DNA from: JAGNKE01 sp964583335
GTDB lineage: Bacteria; Pseudomonadota; Alphaproteobacteria; Micavibrionales; Micavibrionaceae
Direction of reading: 5' to 3'
Length of the DNA stretch: 64,000 bases
Assembly (NCBI GenBank): GCA_964583335.1
Contig: CAZOVG010000009.1
Location: 62,001 to 126,000, forward strand
This document shows positions 27,082 to 35,554 of the stretch, piece by piece (within the stretch, counting starts at the first letter, position 1; each line of letters starts with the position of its first letter). The translations under genes were made by a program, and so were the position numbers. The notes beneath the pieces are model-generated. The model saw nothing but the letters and a program-made list of their open reading frames with translations, was not told the origin of the DNA and did not search any database.

Positions 27082-27153
27082 CAAGTTGAACAGGGAGGTT
27101 TTACGTCTGAGAGACGAAGGATCCTTGCGGACCCTGACAATCTGTCGATTGTT
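27055..27153 (-). ncRNA. Candidate trans-acting small RNA with anti-Shine-Dalgarno linker
   Basis: Read on the minus strand, this 99-base stretch folds into three exact hairpins in a row: 27137-27152 (6 bp), 27119-27134 (6 bp including one G-U pair, closed by a GCAA tetraloop) and 27104-27116 (5 bp). They are followed by an unpaired linker holding CCUCCC (27093-27098), then a GC-rich terminator stem with a U tract. A TATACT -10 box sits seven bases before the predicted first base. No open frame is present. CCUCCC is complementary to ribosome-binding sites, as in several alphaproteobacterial sRNAs. No match to a named family is claimed. Confidence 0.6.
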
Positions 27154-27159
27154 AACCAG

Positions 27160-27190
27160 AGTATATCCGCAGCATCTAATGAAAAACCAA
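27160..27190 (-). promoter_or_regulatory. Candidate promoter of the small RNA
   Basis: On the minus strand TATACT (27165-27160) is a good -10 box. TTGGTT (27190-27185) is a possible -35 box, but the spacing of 19 bases is long, so an activator may be involved. Confidence 0.45.
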
Positions 27191-27196
27191 TGCTAT

Positions 27197-27219
27197 TTTT
27201 GCACTCTATTCATGCAAAA
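27197..27219 (-). promoter_or_regulatory. Inverted repeat upstream of the small RNA promoter
   Basis: TTTTGCA (27197-27203) and TGCAAAA (27213-27219) are exact reverse complements with nine bases between them, directly upstream of the candidate -35 box. The position suits an activator or repressor site. Its right half contains, on the minus strand, a 12-base word also found upstream of mucR at 53628-53639. Confidence 0.4.
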
Positions 27220-27268
27220 TACGCATATCTAAAAAAGCTTATCATGCGGAAAGGGGGACGCAGCCGCC

Positions 27269-28162
27269 TCAGCGTTCCGGCTCGCCGCGCACGGCGCTGA
27301 GCAGATAATCCCGAAACACGGCAATTCTTTTAGAGTTCCGCCGTTCCTGCGGATAGACGAAAAACATATCCACACTGGGAATTTCAAGGTCGGGGAACAA
27401 CGGCTCCAGATCAGGGTCGTGGCGGCTGACGTAATCGGGCAGGGCGGCGATACCCGCGCCGTGCTTAACGGCGGCATAGCGCGCGCTCATCGAGTTGATC
27501 ATCATCACGTTCGGGTTGTTTTCGTGCTCGATTCCCAGCGTGTTGAAAATCCAGTTGGGCCGCACGAACGGCGTCTCCATCCCGACCGGATGCCCGATCA
27601 TCACGTGGTTGCGCAAATCCTCCAGCGTCTTTGGCCGCCCGTGCCGCTCCAGATAGTGCTTGGACAGGCAAAGGCTGAAGCGCAGCGTGGTAATTTTCTT
27701 TTCGATCACGTCGGCCTGTTCGGTCTTCTGGAGCCGGATGCCCACGTCGGCCTCGCGCCGCATCAAATCGTAAACCCGGTTATCCAGCAAAAGCGTGACC
27801 TGAATTTTCGGATAAAGCGCCTTAAACCCCGCCAGCTTGGGCACCAGCCAGCTCGACGCGATGAAGTCCACGGTGGTGATCGTCAAAAGCCCCTCGGGCA
27901 GCAGCCGCGAATCGGAAAGCCGCGTCTGCGCGTCCTTGAGCTTCTCGAAAACATCACGCGCCGCCTCGAACAAAATCTCCCCCTGCTCGGTGAGAACAAG
28001 CCCCCGCGCGTGGCGGTGGAAGAGGGGATGCCCCAGATTATCCTCCAGCGCGCCGACCTGCCGCGACACGGCTGATTGGCTCAGGTTCAGAATTTCCCCC
28101 GCATGGGTAAAACTCCCGGCCTCGGCCACGGTCTTGAAGATTCTCAGCTTGTCCCAGTCCAT
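27269..28162 (-). CDS. LysR-family transcriptional regulator
   Basis: This 297-residue regulator has an N-terminal winged helix-turn-helix (residues 1-60: FTHAGEILNLSQSAVSRQVGALE) and a periplasmic-binding-like effector domain. It follows trxB by 35 bases on the same strand and may be co-transcribed with it, an arrangement seen in other Alphaproteobacteria, but no effector can be inferred. The small RNA candidate starts about 115 bases downstream. Confidence 0.9.
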   Translation of the reverse strand: MDWDKLRIFKTVAEAGSFTHAGEILNLSQSAVSRQVGALEDNLGHPLFHRHARGLVLTEQGEILFEAARDVFEKLKDAQTRLSDSRLLPEGLLTITTVDFIASSWLVPKLAGFKALYPKIQVTLLLDNRVYDLMRREADVGIRLQKTEQADVIEKKITTLRFSLCLSKHYLERHGRPKTLEDLRNHVMIGHPVGMETPFVRPNWIFNTLGIEHENNPNVMMINSMSARYAAVKHGAGIAALPDYVSRHDPDLEPLFPDLEIPSVDMFFVYPQERRNSKRIAVFRDYLLSAVRGEPER

Positions 28163-28197
28163 AAGGTTCTTCCGGGTTAGAAATGAAAGGGGTCTCT

Positions 28198-29166
28198 CTA
28201 CTCCGCCGCGTGGGCCTGCGAACCGGCCTTGTCTTGATGGGCCAGAAAGCGGTCGGCCTCCAGCGCGGCCATGCAGCCCAGCCCCGCCGCCGTCACGGCC
28301 TGCCGATAGACCGAGTCGGTCACATCCCCCGCCGCGAACACGCCGGGAACCGAGGTCGCCGTGGAGTCGGGCGCGGTGATGACATAATTATTCGCGTCCA
28401 TATCCAGCAAGCCCTTGAACAGATCCGTCGCCGGGTCGTGCCCGATCGCCACAAACAGCCCTTGCTTGGCCAGCACGGACGTCTCGCCCGTCTTGACATT
28501 CTTGACCCGCACGGCGTTCATACCCGCCTCGTCACCCAGAATCTCCTCCACGACGGTATCCCAGATCACCTCGACCTTCGGATTGTCGAACAGGCGCTTT
28601 TGCATGATCTTCTCGGCCCGCAGCGAATCGCGGCGGTGGATCAGCGTCACCTTGGAGCAGAAATTGGTCAGGAACATGGCCTCCTCAACGGCCGTGTTGC
28701 CCCCGCCCACGATGGCGACTTCTTTGCCCCGGAAGAAAAACCCGTCGCACGTGGCGCAGGCCGAAACGCCCTTGCCCCGGAACGGAGCCTCCGAATCCAG
28801 CCCCAGCCAGCGCGCCTTCGCGCCCGTGGCGATAATCAGCGTATCCCCGGTATAGACCGCGCCCGAATCGCCGAACGCCTTGAACGGCCGGGAAGAAAGA
28901 TCGACTTTGACGATATAGTCATTGATCAGCTTCGTGCCGACATGCTCGGCCTGAAGCTTCATCTGCTCCATCAGCCACGGCCCCTGTATCACGTCGGCAA
29001 AGCCGGGATAATTCTCGACGTCGGTGGTGATCATCAGCTGCCCGCCTTGCTCCATCCCGGTCACCAGAACCGGGGAGAGGTTGGCGCGCGCCGCGTAGAT
29101 CCCGGCCGTGTACCCGGCAGGCCCGGAGCCGATAATCAGAACTTTGGTATGAATCGGTGTGCTCAT
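28198..29166 (-). CDS. trxB: Thioredoxin-disulfide reductase
   Basis: TrxB reduces thioredoxin with NADPH through FAD and a redox disulfide. The 322-residue protein shows the FAD-binding GSGPAGYTAGIYAARA, the active-site CATCDG near residue 142, the NADPH-binding GGGNTAVEEA, and GVFAAGDVTD near the C-terminus. All key residues are present. It is divergent from the Lrp-family gene; the 273-base gap holds promoters for both. Confidence 0.96.
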   Translation of the reverse strand: MSTPIHTKVLIIGSGPAGYTAGIYAARANLSPVLVTGMEQGGQLMITTDVENYPGFADVIQGPWLMEQMKLQAEHVGTKLINDYIVKVDLSSRPFKAFGDSGAVYTGDTLIIATGAKARWLGLDSEAPFRGKGVSACATCDGFFFRGKEVAIVGGGNTAVEEAMFLTNFCSKVTLIHRRDSLRAEKIMQKRLFDNPKVEVIWDTVVEEILGDEAGMNAVRVKNVKTGETSVLAKQGLFVAIGHDPATDLFKGLLDMDANNYVITAPDSTATSVPGVFAAGDVTDSVYRQAVTAAGLGCMAALEADRFLAHQDKAGSQAHAAE

Positions 29167-29342
29167 GGGCCCTTTTTACTCCTTATAAAACCGTTCGGCA
29201 GCTTCAATAGTCGCCAATCTTAGCCGAAAATCATTCGTCGGCGACAGGGTAGGGGTTTCACGGACGAATCATTAAAACCGCCGGGAAGGTAATGCCACAG
29301 TTCGCCCCTGTTTGAAAGTTGTAATTATATTTCAAAAAAGCT

Positions 29343-29369
29343 TGCATCGCCGCAGGCAAGTTTATACAA
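29343..29369 (+). promoter_or_regulatory. Candidate promoter for the Lrp-family gene
   Basis: TTGCAT (29343-29348) and TATACA (29364-29369) are separated by 15 bases, one or two fewer than optimal. CTTGC and GCAAG within this stretch also form a small inverted repeat that could be an operator. Confidence 0.35.
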
Positions 29370-29439
29370 AGCTTCCGTCAAAACAACACGGAACAATGTT
29401 TTGGCGTCACGGAAAACGGAAAGAACGCAGTATCAAACC

Positions 29440-29910
29440 ATGAAAAAAACCAAACTCGACAAGATCGACCGCAGGATTCTTGCGGAATTACAGGAAAACG
29501 GACGCATCACCAACGTCGAACTCGCCGGCAAGGTTGGCATCTCCGCCCCGCCATGCTTGCGCCGCGTCCGCGCGCTTGAGGAATCCGGATATATCAAGGA
29601 TTACCGCACCCGTCTGAACAGCGCCGTTCTGGGCTACAGCGTGACGGTTTTCGCGATGGTTCGCTTGACCAGCCAGGCCGAGCCCGACCTCGTGCGCTTC
29701 GAAAAGCACGTGACGTCCCTGCCGATGGTGCGCGAGTGCCACATGCTGGCCGGGGAGGTCGATTTCATCCTCAAGATCGTGGCGAAGGACTGGGACAGCT
29801 ATCAGGAATTCCTGAAAAACGAACTCACAGGCGCCCCGAATGTCACCTCGGTCAAATCCTCGCTCTGCATCCGCGCGGCGAAGGACGAACCGGGCGTGCC
29901 GATTGAATGA
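29440..29910 (+). CDS. Lrp/AsnC-family transcriptional regulator
   Basis: This 156-residue regulator has an N-terminal helix-turn-helix (KLDKIDRRILAELQENGRIT to CLRRVRALEESG) and a C-terminal RAM ligand-binding domain (HMLAGEVDFILKIVAKDWDSY). Such proteins respond to amino acids, often acting on genes nearby or globally. ATG at 29440 is used because the conserved domain begins there; a TTG at 29401 would add 13 residues. Ligand unknown. Confidence 0.92.
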   Translation: MKKTKLDKIDRRILAELQENGRITNVELAGKVGISAPPCLRRVRALEESGYIKDYRTRLNSAVLGYSVTVFAMVRLTSQAEPDLVRFEKHVTSLPMVRECHMLAGEVDFILKIVAKDWDSYQEFLKNELTGAPNVTSVKSSLCIRAAKDEPGVPIE

Positions 29911-29930
29911 ACGCAAGGGCTTGAACGGCT

Positions 29931-30761
29931 TTATTGAGATTCAGAGTGAACGCCGCTCTCGGTGTGCTCGAAACGCTGGCCTTTCAAGAAGCTCAAAACC
30001 TGCCGCATCACGCTCGGGTTGAACATCATCAGCGTATGAGTGGTGGGCATGACGATATGATCGGTCATCCCTTCGATTTTTGTGCGCTCCACCGGAACCA
30101 TCCCGTCATGTTCACCGGGCAGCACCCACGGGGCGAGGGGGTTGATCGAGACATTCCCCGCGATCACCCCGACCGGATAGTCGATCGTGCCGTCGATATG
30201 CTTGTGCGTGGTCGTAAGCTGCGCGCCCGCCGGGCCGTATATCTTTTCATAAAGCGGCGCCAGAATCTTCGTTTCCGAAAGCCAGTCGGCGAACTCGCTG
30301 CCTGTGTTGGGCGGGCCGAGCATAACGACGCTTCCGAGACGGTCCGGCTTGTATAAGGCGATCCAGTACCGCGCGATCAGGCTTCCCATCGAATGGGTCA
30401 CGAAATGGATGCGCGGCGCGTCTGCGTAATGCGGGCTGTCGGTAATCTTCTTGTGCACAAAATCGGTCAGGTCTTCGAGGCTTTGCTGCCGCGAAGGGTA
30501 GGTGATGTTGAGCGCCTCATACCCGTGCTTTTCGAGATAAAGGCCCATCGGCATCATATCGACCCTGTTGCGGATAATTCCGTGCAGCAGGACGACAAGC
30601 TCGCGGGGTTCGTGTGTATCGGGGCCGTTCATCGTCGTGGGGCTCCATAGGGTCTTATAAGGGTTCTCGGGCTTCGCTGCGCACCCGGCGCACAAAAGCG
30701 CACACATAAAAAATACCGGAAAAAACAACGGACGCCACAAAAAAACAGGGCGCGCCGTCAC
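29931..30761 (-). CDS. Alpha/beta-hydrolase lipoprotein, lipase-like
   Basis: This 276-residue protein has a lipoprotein signal ending in LLCAGC (lipobox) and an alpha/beta-hydrolase body: VVLLHGIIRNRVDM (oxyanion), THSMGSLIARYW with the nucleophile Ser, a GEHDGMVP acidic turn, and TTHTLMMF with a candidate catalytic His. It is predicted to sit at a membrane face and hydrolyse ester bonds. GTG at 30761 overlaps the trmFO stop as GTGA and gives a normal signal; another GTG lies at 30788. Co-transcribed with trmFO. Confidence 0.82.
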   Translation of the reverse strand: MTARPVFLWRPLFFPVFFMCALLCAGCAAKPENPYKTLWSPTTMNGPDTHEPRELVVLLHGIIRNRVDMMPMGLYLEKHGYEALNITYPSRQQSLEDLTDFVHKKITDSPHYADAPRIHFVTHSMGSLIARYWIALYKPDRLGSVVMLGPPNTGSEFADWLSETKILAPLYEKIYGPAGAQLTTTHKHIDGTIDYPVGVIAGNVSINPLAPWVLPGEHDGMVPVERTKIEGMTDHIVMPTTHTLMMFNPSVMRQVLSFLKGQRFEHTESGVHSESQ

Positions 30762-32143
30762 GCGGCATCGGCCAGCGCTCCGGTCCACGGCGCGATATCG
30801 CGCAAGGCCCGCTGCGAGAGCGCTTTTTTGCGGTCCTTGCCCTTGTAGTATTTGCGTTTGCCGCGCGGGTCGATGAAAAACGCCTCGTCCTCGCGCAGCG
30901 GGGGCAGGAGTCCGAAATTGATATTCATCGGCTGGAAGGTTTCGGCGTCCGCGCCGCCCGTGATATGGCGCAGCAATCCGCCGTGCGCAGTCGTCTCCGC
31001 AGGCGCAGCACGGTTGAGACCCAGAATATCCTGCGCAGCAAACCGCCCGGCCATCAGCCCGACGGCGGCGCTCTCGACATAGCCTTCGCAGCCCGTGATT
31101 TGCCCGGCGAAACGCAGGCGCGGTTGAGCTTTCAGGCGAAGAGATCCGTCCAGAAGCTTGGGCGAATTGATGAACGTGTTGCGGTGCAGCCCGCCCAGCC
31201 TTGCGAATTCCGCGTTCTCAAGCCCGGGGATCATCCGCAGCACGCGCACCTGCTCGCCGTATTTCATCTTCGTCTGGAACCCGACCATGTTGTACAGCGT
31301 CGCCAGCGCGTTATCTTGCCGCAGCTGCACCACCGCGTGCGGGCGCTCGTCCTTGTGCGGGTTGGTAAGGCCGACGGGCTTCATCGGCCCGAAACGCAGC
31401 GTCTCAATCCCGCGCGACGCCATGACCTCAATCGGCATGCACCCCTCGAAATAGGGCGTGTCCTTTTCCCATTCTTTGAAATCTCCGTATTCCGCATGCA
31501 GCAATTCATGCACAAACGATTCATACTGCGCCTTGTCCATGGGGCAGTTGATGTAATCCTTGCCCGTGCCCGCCGGGCCTTCCTTGTCGTAACGCGACTG
31601 GTGCCACGCGATGTTCAGGTCGATGCTCTCCGTGTGCACAATCGGCGCGATGGCGTCAAAAAACGCCAGCGCGTCCTCGCCCGTCAAGGCGCGGATCGCC
31701 TGCGCCAGCGGATCGGAGGTCAGCGGCCCGGTGGCGATAATGACGTGTTCCCATTCCGCAGGCGGCAGACCGCGCACCTCGCTGCGGTCGATCGTAATGA
31801 GCGGATGCGCTTCGAGCGCCTGCGTCACGTTCTGCGAAAAAATATCCCGGTCCACCGCCAGCGCCCCGCCCGCCGGAACGGCCGCGCGGTCGCCCTCGCG
31901 CAGGATCAGCGATCCGCACAAACGCATTTCCTCATGCAGCAATCCGACCGCGTTGTAATCCTTGTCGTCGGAGCGGAACGAATTGGAGCAGACCAGCTCC
32001 GCGCATCCGCCCGTCTTGTGCGCCGCCGTGCCGACCGTGGGGCGCATCTCGTGCAGCACCACGCGCACGCCCATTTGCGCCGCCTGCCATGCCGCCTCGC
32101 TGCCCGCCAGCCCCGCGCCGATAATGTGAAGGGTTTGAGTCAT
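30758..32143 (-). CDS. trmFO: Folate-dependent tRNA (uracil-54-C5) methyltransferase TrmFO
   Basis: TrmFO makes 5-methyluridine at position 54 of tRNA using methylene-tetrahydrofolate and FAD. The 461-residue protein has the dinucleotide fold IIGAGLAGSEAAWQ at its start, HKTGGCAELVCSNSFRSDD, NCPMDKAQYESF, and a GQITGCEGYVES block, all typical. Length is normal. It heads an operon with the lipase-like lipoprotein, overlapping it by four bases. Confidence 0.95.
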   Translation of the reverse strand: MTQTLHIIGAGLAGSEAAWQAAQMGVRVVLHEMRPTVGTAAHKTGGCAELVCSNSFRSDDKDYNAVGLLHEEMRLCGSLILREGDRAAVPAGGALAVDRDIFSQNVTQALEAHPLITIDRSEVRGLPPAEWEHVIIATGPLTSDPLAQAIRALTGEDALAFFDAIAPIVHTESIDLNIAWHQSRYDKEGPAGTGKDYINCPMDKAQYESFVHELLHAEYGDFKEWEKDTPYFEGCMPIEVMASRGIETLRFGPMKPVGLTNPHKDERPHAVVQLRQDNALATLYNMVGFQTKMKYGEQVRVLRMIPGLENAEFARLGGLHRNTFINSPKLLDGSLRLKAQPRLRFAGQITGCEGYVESAAVGLMAGRFAAQDILGLNRAAPAETTAHGGLLRHITGGADAETFQPMNINFGLLPPLREDEAFFIDPRGKRKYYKGKDRKKALSQRALRDIAPWTGALADAA

Positions 32144-32205
32144 GCGCTAGAACATGCCCGGATCGCACGAAAACACAAGGAAAAACTGCAACGGCAAGAC
32201 ACGGC

Positions 32206-32595
32206 TTACGGCTCGACCCCGGAAAACTCCGGGTCGATGATGCCTTGGTTTCTGTATATGGGCGAATTTTTCAGCGAAAGTTCCAGCGCCCCGACGGCGG
32301 CGGAGGCTTGCAAATCATGCGCTTTGAGGTGGATCTTGAGCTTGTCGAGTATCGCGTCGGCCTGAATGGTGTTCTCCCCCTCATGCAACGCCAGCGCCAG
32401 CGTCTCCATGAACGGCACATAGGCCGGATCGTTCTCGGGAAAGGGCTGCGCGTCGAGGGCTTGATCGAAAATCTCGACGATCCGGCGGTATCCGCCGCCG
32501 TTGCGGATCAGGAACCGCACCTCCTTGTGCGCCAGAGCCTCTTCGAGCGGGGACGATGGAGCCTCAGGCGCGGCAGGAAAATATTGTTTCAGCAT
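32206..32595 (-). CDS. Hypothetical helical protein
   Basis: This 129-residue acidic, mostly helical protein has no signal peptide or recognised motif. Helical pairs around residues 35-60 and 65-105 could be TPR-like, but no repeat is clear. ATG at 32595 is preferred to a TTG two codons upstream. It lies between the Y-family polymerase gene (53 bases upstream) and trmFO (62 bases downstream) on the same strand. Function unknown. Confidence 0.6.
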   Translation of the reverse strand: MLKQYFPAAPEAPSSPLEEALAHKEVRFLIRNGGGYRRIVEIFDQALDAQPFPENDPAYVPFMETLALALHEGENTIQADAILDKLKIHLKAHDLQASAAVGALELSLKNSPIYRNQGIIDPEFSGVEP

Positions 32596-32648
32596 GGACA
32601 ATCAAGCCTTTATAAAAATTTCCCAAGAATCTATCACAACCTTGAAGC

Positions 32649-33947
32649 CTAATTCCAGAATTCTTCGCGCTCCGGCACGCGGGAAAAGGCGATCTTGGTC
32701 CCCACGTAACCCGAAAGCGTTTTCGGCGGCAGGCCGATGCTCACCGTCTCCGCGCGATAGCGTTCGTTCAGCCGGTCGAGCGCGGCGGTCAGTGCGGCAT
32801 TTTTCAAATGCTGCGCCCGTGTTTCGGCCTCGTTCGTCTCGAAAAGATCGAGCGTTACCTCCTGCGGCGCGCGCAAATCAAACAGGATGACGGAGACTTT
32901 CTTAAACCGCAGCCCGTCGCGCGAGGAGGCGCGCAAGGCCGGATCGGCGTTGAACGCCGCCATCATCTCCGCCCACAGATCCTCAAGATGCTGCAAAATT
33001 GTGAACGGGTCGCTCGCGTGACAAAATCGCCGCTCCCCGCCCCAGCGGGCGTAATCGCAGCTGCGCACACTGAGGTAAAGCCGCCCGGCCGAAAGGTTTT
33101 TGCGCCGCATCCGGCCGCTCGCCTTGCTCAGCAGTCTGCGCGCCATCTGCCGCGCGGCAGGGGGCCGCCGCAGGTCGGGGTCGAGCACGCGGCTGTGCCC
33201 GATCATCGAGTTTTTGCTCTCCGGCGTTTCGAAATCATAACCGTGCAGCCAGTACCAGAACCGCTCCCCCTGCACGCTGCCCCAGATCTTGCGCGCATGC
33301 TTGGGCGAGAGGTTCCAGAGATCGCGAATGCTGCGCACGCCCGCGCGGTTCAGCCGCCGTTCCATATTCGCCCCGATCCCCGGCAGGTCGATGAGCGCCA
33401 GATCGAACAGCGGGCCGGGCAGATCCTCCTGCCGCAAAATCGTCAGCCCGTCCGGTTTTTTCATATCGCCCGCGATCTTGGCCAGCAAACTGTTCGGCGC
33501 GACCCCGATCGAACAGGTGATCGCCGGGCCGACATGCTCCCGCAGCCCGCGCTTGATCCGCCGCGCGATCTCTGTGGCGGCCTCCACGCTGCGCCGGGAA
33601 GGGGGCAGCCGCGAGGAAAGCTCGTCGATCGACCAGATTTTGTTGATCGGCGTATGCAGCGCGACTTCGTCAACGATTTTATGATGATACTCGACGTACT
33701 TGTCATGCCGCGCGAGCACGCAGGTGAGGTTTGGGCACATCCGCTTGGCGTCCTTGATCATCGTGCCGGTCTTAACCCCATAAGCCTTGGCTTCATAAGA
33801 GGCCGCGATCGCGCAGGTATAATCCGTCTCCATCGGCACGACGGCCACGGGCTTGCCGCGCAGATGCGGGCGCTCCTGCTGCTCCACGCTGGCGAAATAG
33901 CTGTTGAGGTCCAGAAAAAGCCATTTAAGGCCCGGTTCCCGGTTCAT
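32649..33947 (-). CDS. Y-family DNA polymerase (DinB/ImpB-type)
   Basis: This 432-residue translesion-type polymerase has catalytic residues in FLDLNSYFASVE (Asp13) and in SIDELSS (Asp108, Glu109). It also has the CSIGVAPNSLLAKIAGDMKKPDGL fingers/palm segment, a helix-hairpin-helix DLPGIGANMERRL, and a little-finger domain. The SIDEL/M variant separates this group from classical Pol IV (SIDEAYLD). No imuA or dnaE2 gene is adjacent. It may act in damage-induced mutagenesis, but no LexA-type operator was identified upstream. Confidence 0.88.
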   Translation of the reverse strand: MNREPGLKWLFLDLNSYFASVEQQERPHLRGKPVAVVPMETDYTCAIAASYEAKAYGVKTGTMIKDAKRMCPNLTCVLARHDKYVEYHHKIVDEVALHTPINKIWSIDELSSRLPPSRRSVEAATEIARRIKRGLREHVGPAITCSIGVAPNSLLAKIAGDMKKPDGLTILRQEDLPGPLFDLALIDLPGIGANMERRLNRAGVRSIRDLWNLSPKHARKIWGSVQGERFWYWLHGYDFETPESKNSMIGHSRVLDPDLRRPPAARQMARRLLSKASGRMRRKNLSAGRLYLSVRSCDYARWGGERRFCHASDPFTILQHLEDLWAEMMAAFNADPALRASSRDGLRFKKVSVILFDLRAPQEVTLDLFETNEAETRAQHLKNAALTAALDRLNERYRAETVSIGLPPKTLSGYVGTKIAFSRVPEREEFWN

Positions 33948-34085
33948 GGGCGAAAAACCTGTGTTGTCGGTGCGGCAGGGAAATTAAACCAAAAAGAACA
34001 GAACAAAGCAAGAACATTTTTGAGCGAGGCTTGCGGAAACCCCGCGAAAAAGGTTCAATAGAAGTGGAGAAACAAAAGGATAAGA

Positions 34086-35039
34086 ATGTCCGCCCCAATC
34101 TCAGACAGCCGCTTCCATATGTGGCGCGCCGTGTTCGCCATGGCGCACGCCGATGGAAAAATCACGCGCGAGGAGGTCGAGTTCGTCGATCATTATCTTG
34201 AGAAAATTCCCTTCAGCCCCGCGCAGAAAGCCGCCCTGAAAGACGATCTGATCCACCCCAAAAAAGTCGGAGAGATGCTAACGGGCGTCGCCGATACGGG
34301 CGACCGCAGCGACTTCTTCCAGTTCGCCACCATGATGGCCTGGAGCGATGGCGATTATGACCTCCGCGAGCAGGAAATCGTCGAGCGCCTCGCCGCCGAG
34401 CAGGACGGCCTCAAAAACCGGGCGCAGATTCTCGAAAACCTGCGGCAGGCGAGAACGGCGGGCGCCCTGCGCCGCGCGCTGGAAAACGAGGAATACAAGA
34501 GACACGCCGGAAAGATCGCCAGCCTGTCCTCCATCGTCCGCCACGTCGTGCCGTGGATGGAGGCCGGGGATTTCCACGCCCCCGACAAGGAGATGTTCAG
34601 GCTCTGGCGGGCCGTCTTCTCGCTGGTCCACGCCGACCAGAAAGTCTCGCCCGAAGAGCTTCAGTATGTCGAGGCGATGGTGGAGGTCTTCCGCTTTACG
34701 GACGACCAGAAAGAGACCATAAAGGAGGACATGAAAAAGCCCCGCGACGTGGTCAAGCTCTTCAAGCAGATCAAGAGCAAGGCGCACAGGCGGCAGTTTT
34801 TCGTCATGGCCCGCACGATCGTCTGGTGCGACGGCTTCCTGCACGAGTTGGAAAGCAAGGCGATCCAGCGCGTCGTGAAAAGCATCGGCGAGGAAGCGAA
34901 GGATTACGCGAACGAGCTGCGCTGGATCGAGAGAAAGCCAACGATGGAGGGGGACATCAGCCCCGAAAAGGCCGAGGAACGGATGATGCAGGACGTGGTA
35001 GCCAAAATGCTGGTCTTCTATAGGGATAGTGAATCATGA
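34086..35039 (+). CDS. Protein with two TerB-like domains
   Basis: This 317-residue cytosolic protein consists of two copies of a helical TerB-like module. Copy one (about residues 8-125) has WRAVFAMAHADGKITREEVEFV and MMAWSDGDYDLREQEIV; copy two (about 170-290) has WRAVFSLVHADQKVSPEELQYV and TIVWCDGFLHELESKAI. The HADGxIxxEE and WxDGxxxxxE pairs match the acidic metal-binding signature of TerB. Its stop overlaps the next gene's start by four bases, and that gene encodes a third copy. A strong AAGGA site precedes the ATG. Function unknown. Confidence 0.75.
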   Translation: MSAPISDSRFHMWRAVFAMAHADGKITREEVEFVDHYLEKIPFSPAQKAALKDDLIHPKKVGEMLTGVADTGDRSDFFQFATMMAWSDGDYDLREQEIVERLAAEQDGLKNRAQILENLRQARTAGALRRALENEEYKRHAGKIASLSSIVRHVVPWMEAGDFHAPDKEMFRLWRAVFSLVHADQKVSPEELQYVEAMVEVFRFTDDQKETIKEDMKKPRDVVKLFKQIKSKAHRRQFFVMARTIVWCDGFLHELESKAIQRVVKSIGEEAKDYANELRWIERKPTMEGDISPEKAEERMMQDVVAKMLVFYRDSES

Positions 35040-35539
35040 ATATAAAAAACCCGATCATCATGACGGAAAGCCAGTTCTGCATGTGGCGCACCCTGTTCGC
35101 GATCGCCCACGCCGACAATGTGCTGGCCTCTGGCGAGATCGAATACATGGCGAAAATCCTCGAAGAGATAAATTTCACCCCCGAACAGACGGGCATCCTC
35201 AAGGACGACATCACGAACCCCAAGGATATCGACCAGATGTTCGCGGGCGTAAGCGACGTTCAGGACCGCATCCAGTTCTTCGATCTGGCCCGCAATCTGG
35301 TCTGGGCCGACGGCGATTTCGGCGCGGAGGAGCAGGGCGCGATCATCAAGCTCGCCCGCGCGCATTTTCTGAAAACCGATGTAGACGACCTGATCGGCAA
35401 GATCGACCTGGAACTGGAGGACGACTACGCCCCCCCGCGCAGGCAAAAAAGCGGCGACAACCAAAGCAAGCAGCAGCGGTTCCGCAAGACCCTGTTCTCC
35501 TTCCGCAATCGTTTTCTGGAAAATATTTCGCGCTCATAA
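35036..35539 (+). CDS. Single-domain TerB-like protein
   Basis: This 167-residue protein has one TerB-like module: WRTLFAIAHADNVLASGEIEYM and LVWADGDFGAEEQGAII. It is clearly paralogous to both halves of the overlapping upstream gene, including the DDITNPKDIDQMF region that aligns with DDLIHPKKVGEML. The C-terminal 35 residues are basic and likely disordered. The ATGA overlap implies coupled translation and a possible complex with its neighbour. Confidence 0.72.
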   Translation: MNIKNPIIMTESQFCMWRTLFAIAHADNVLASGEIEYMAKILEEINFTPEQTGILKDDITNPKDIDQMFAGVSDVQDRIQFFDLARNLVWADGDFGAEEQGAIIKLARAHFLKTDVDDLIGKIDLELEDDYAPPRRQKSGDNQSKQQRFRKTLFSFRNRFLENISRS

Positions 35540-35554
35540 CGCGCGGAAGGCCCG

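Noticed and set aside
29233..29269. ATTCGTC/GACGAAT inverted repeat between trxB and the Lrp gene
   Set aside because: Seven base pairs across a 23-base loop with no second supporting signal; it could occur by chance.
30965..32365. Long plus-strand open frame (466 codons) opposite trmFO
   Set aside because: Arg/Gln/His-rich composition typical of antisense frames in GC-rich DNA; trmFO is certain on the other strand.
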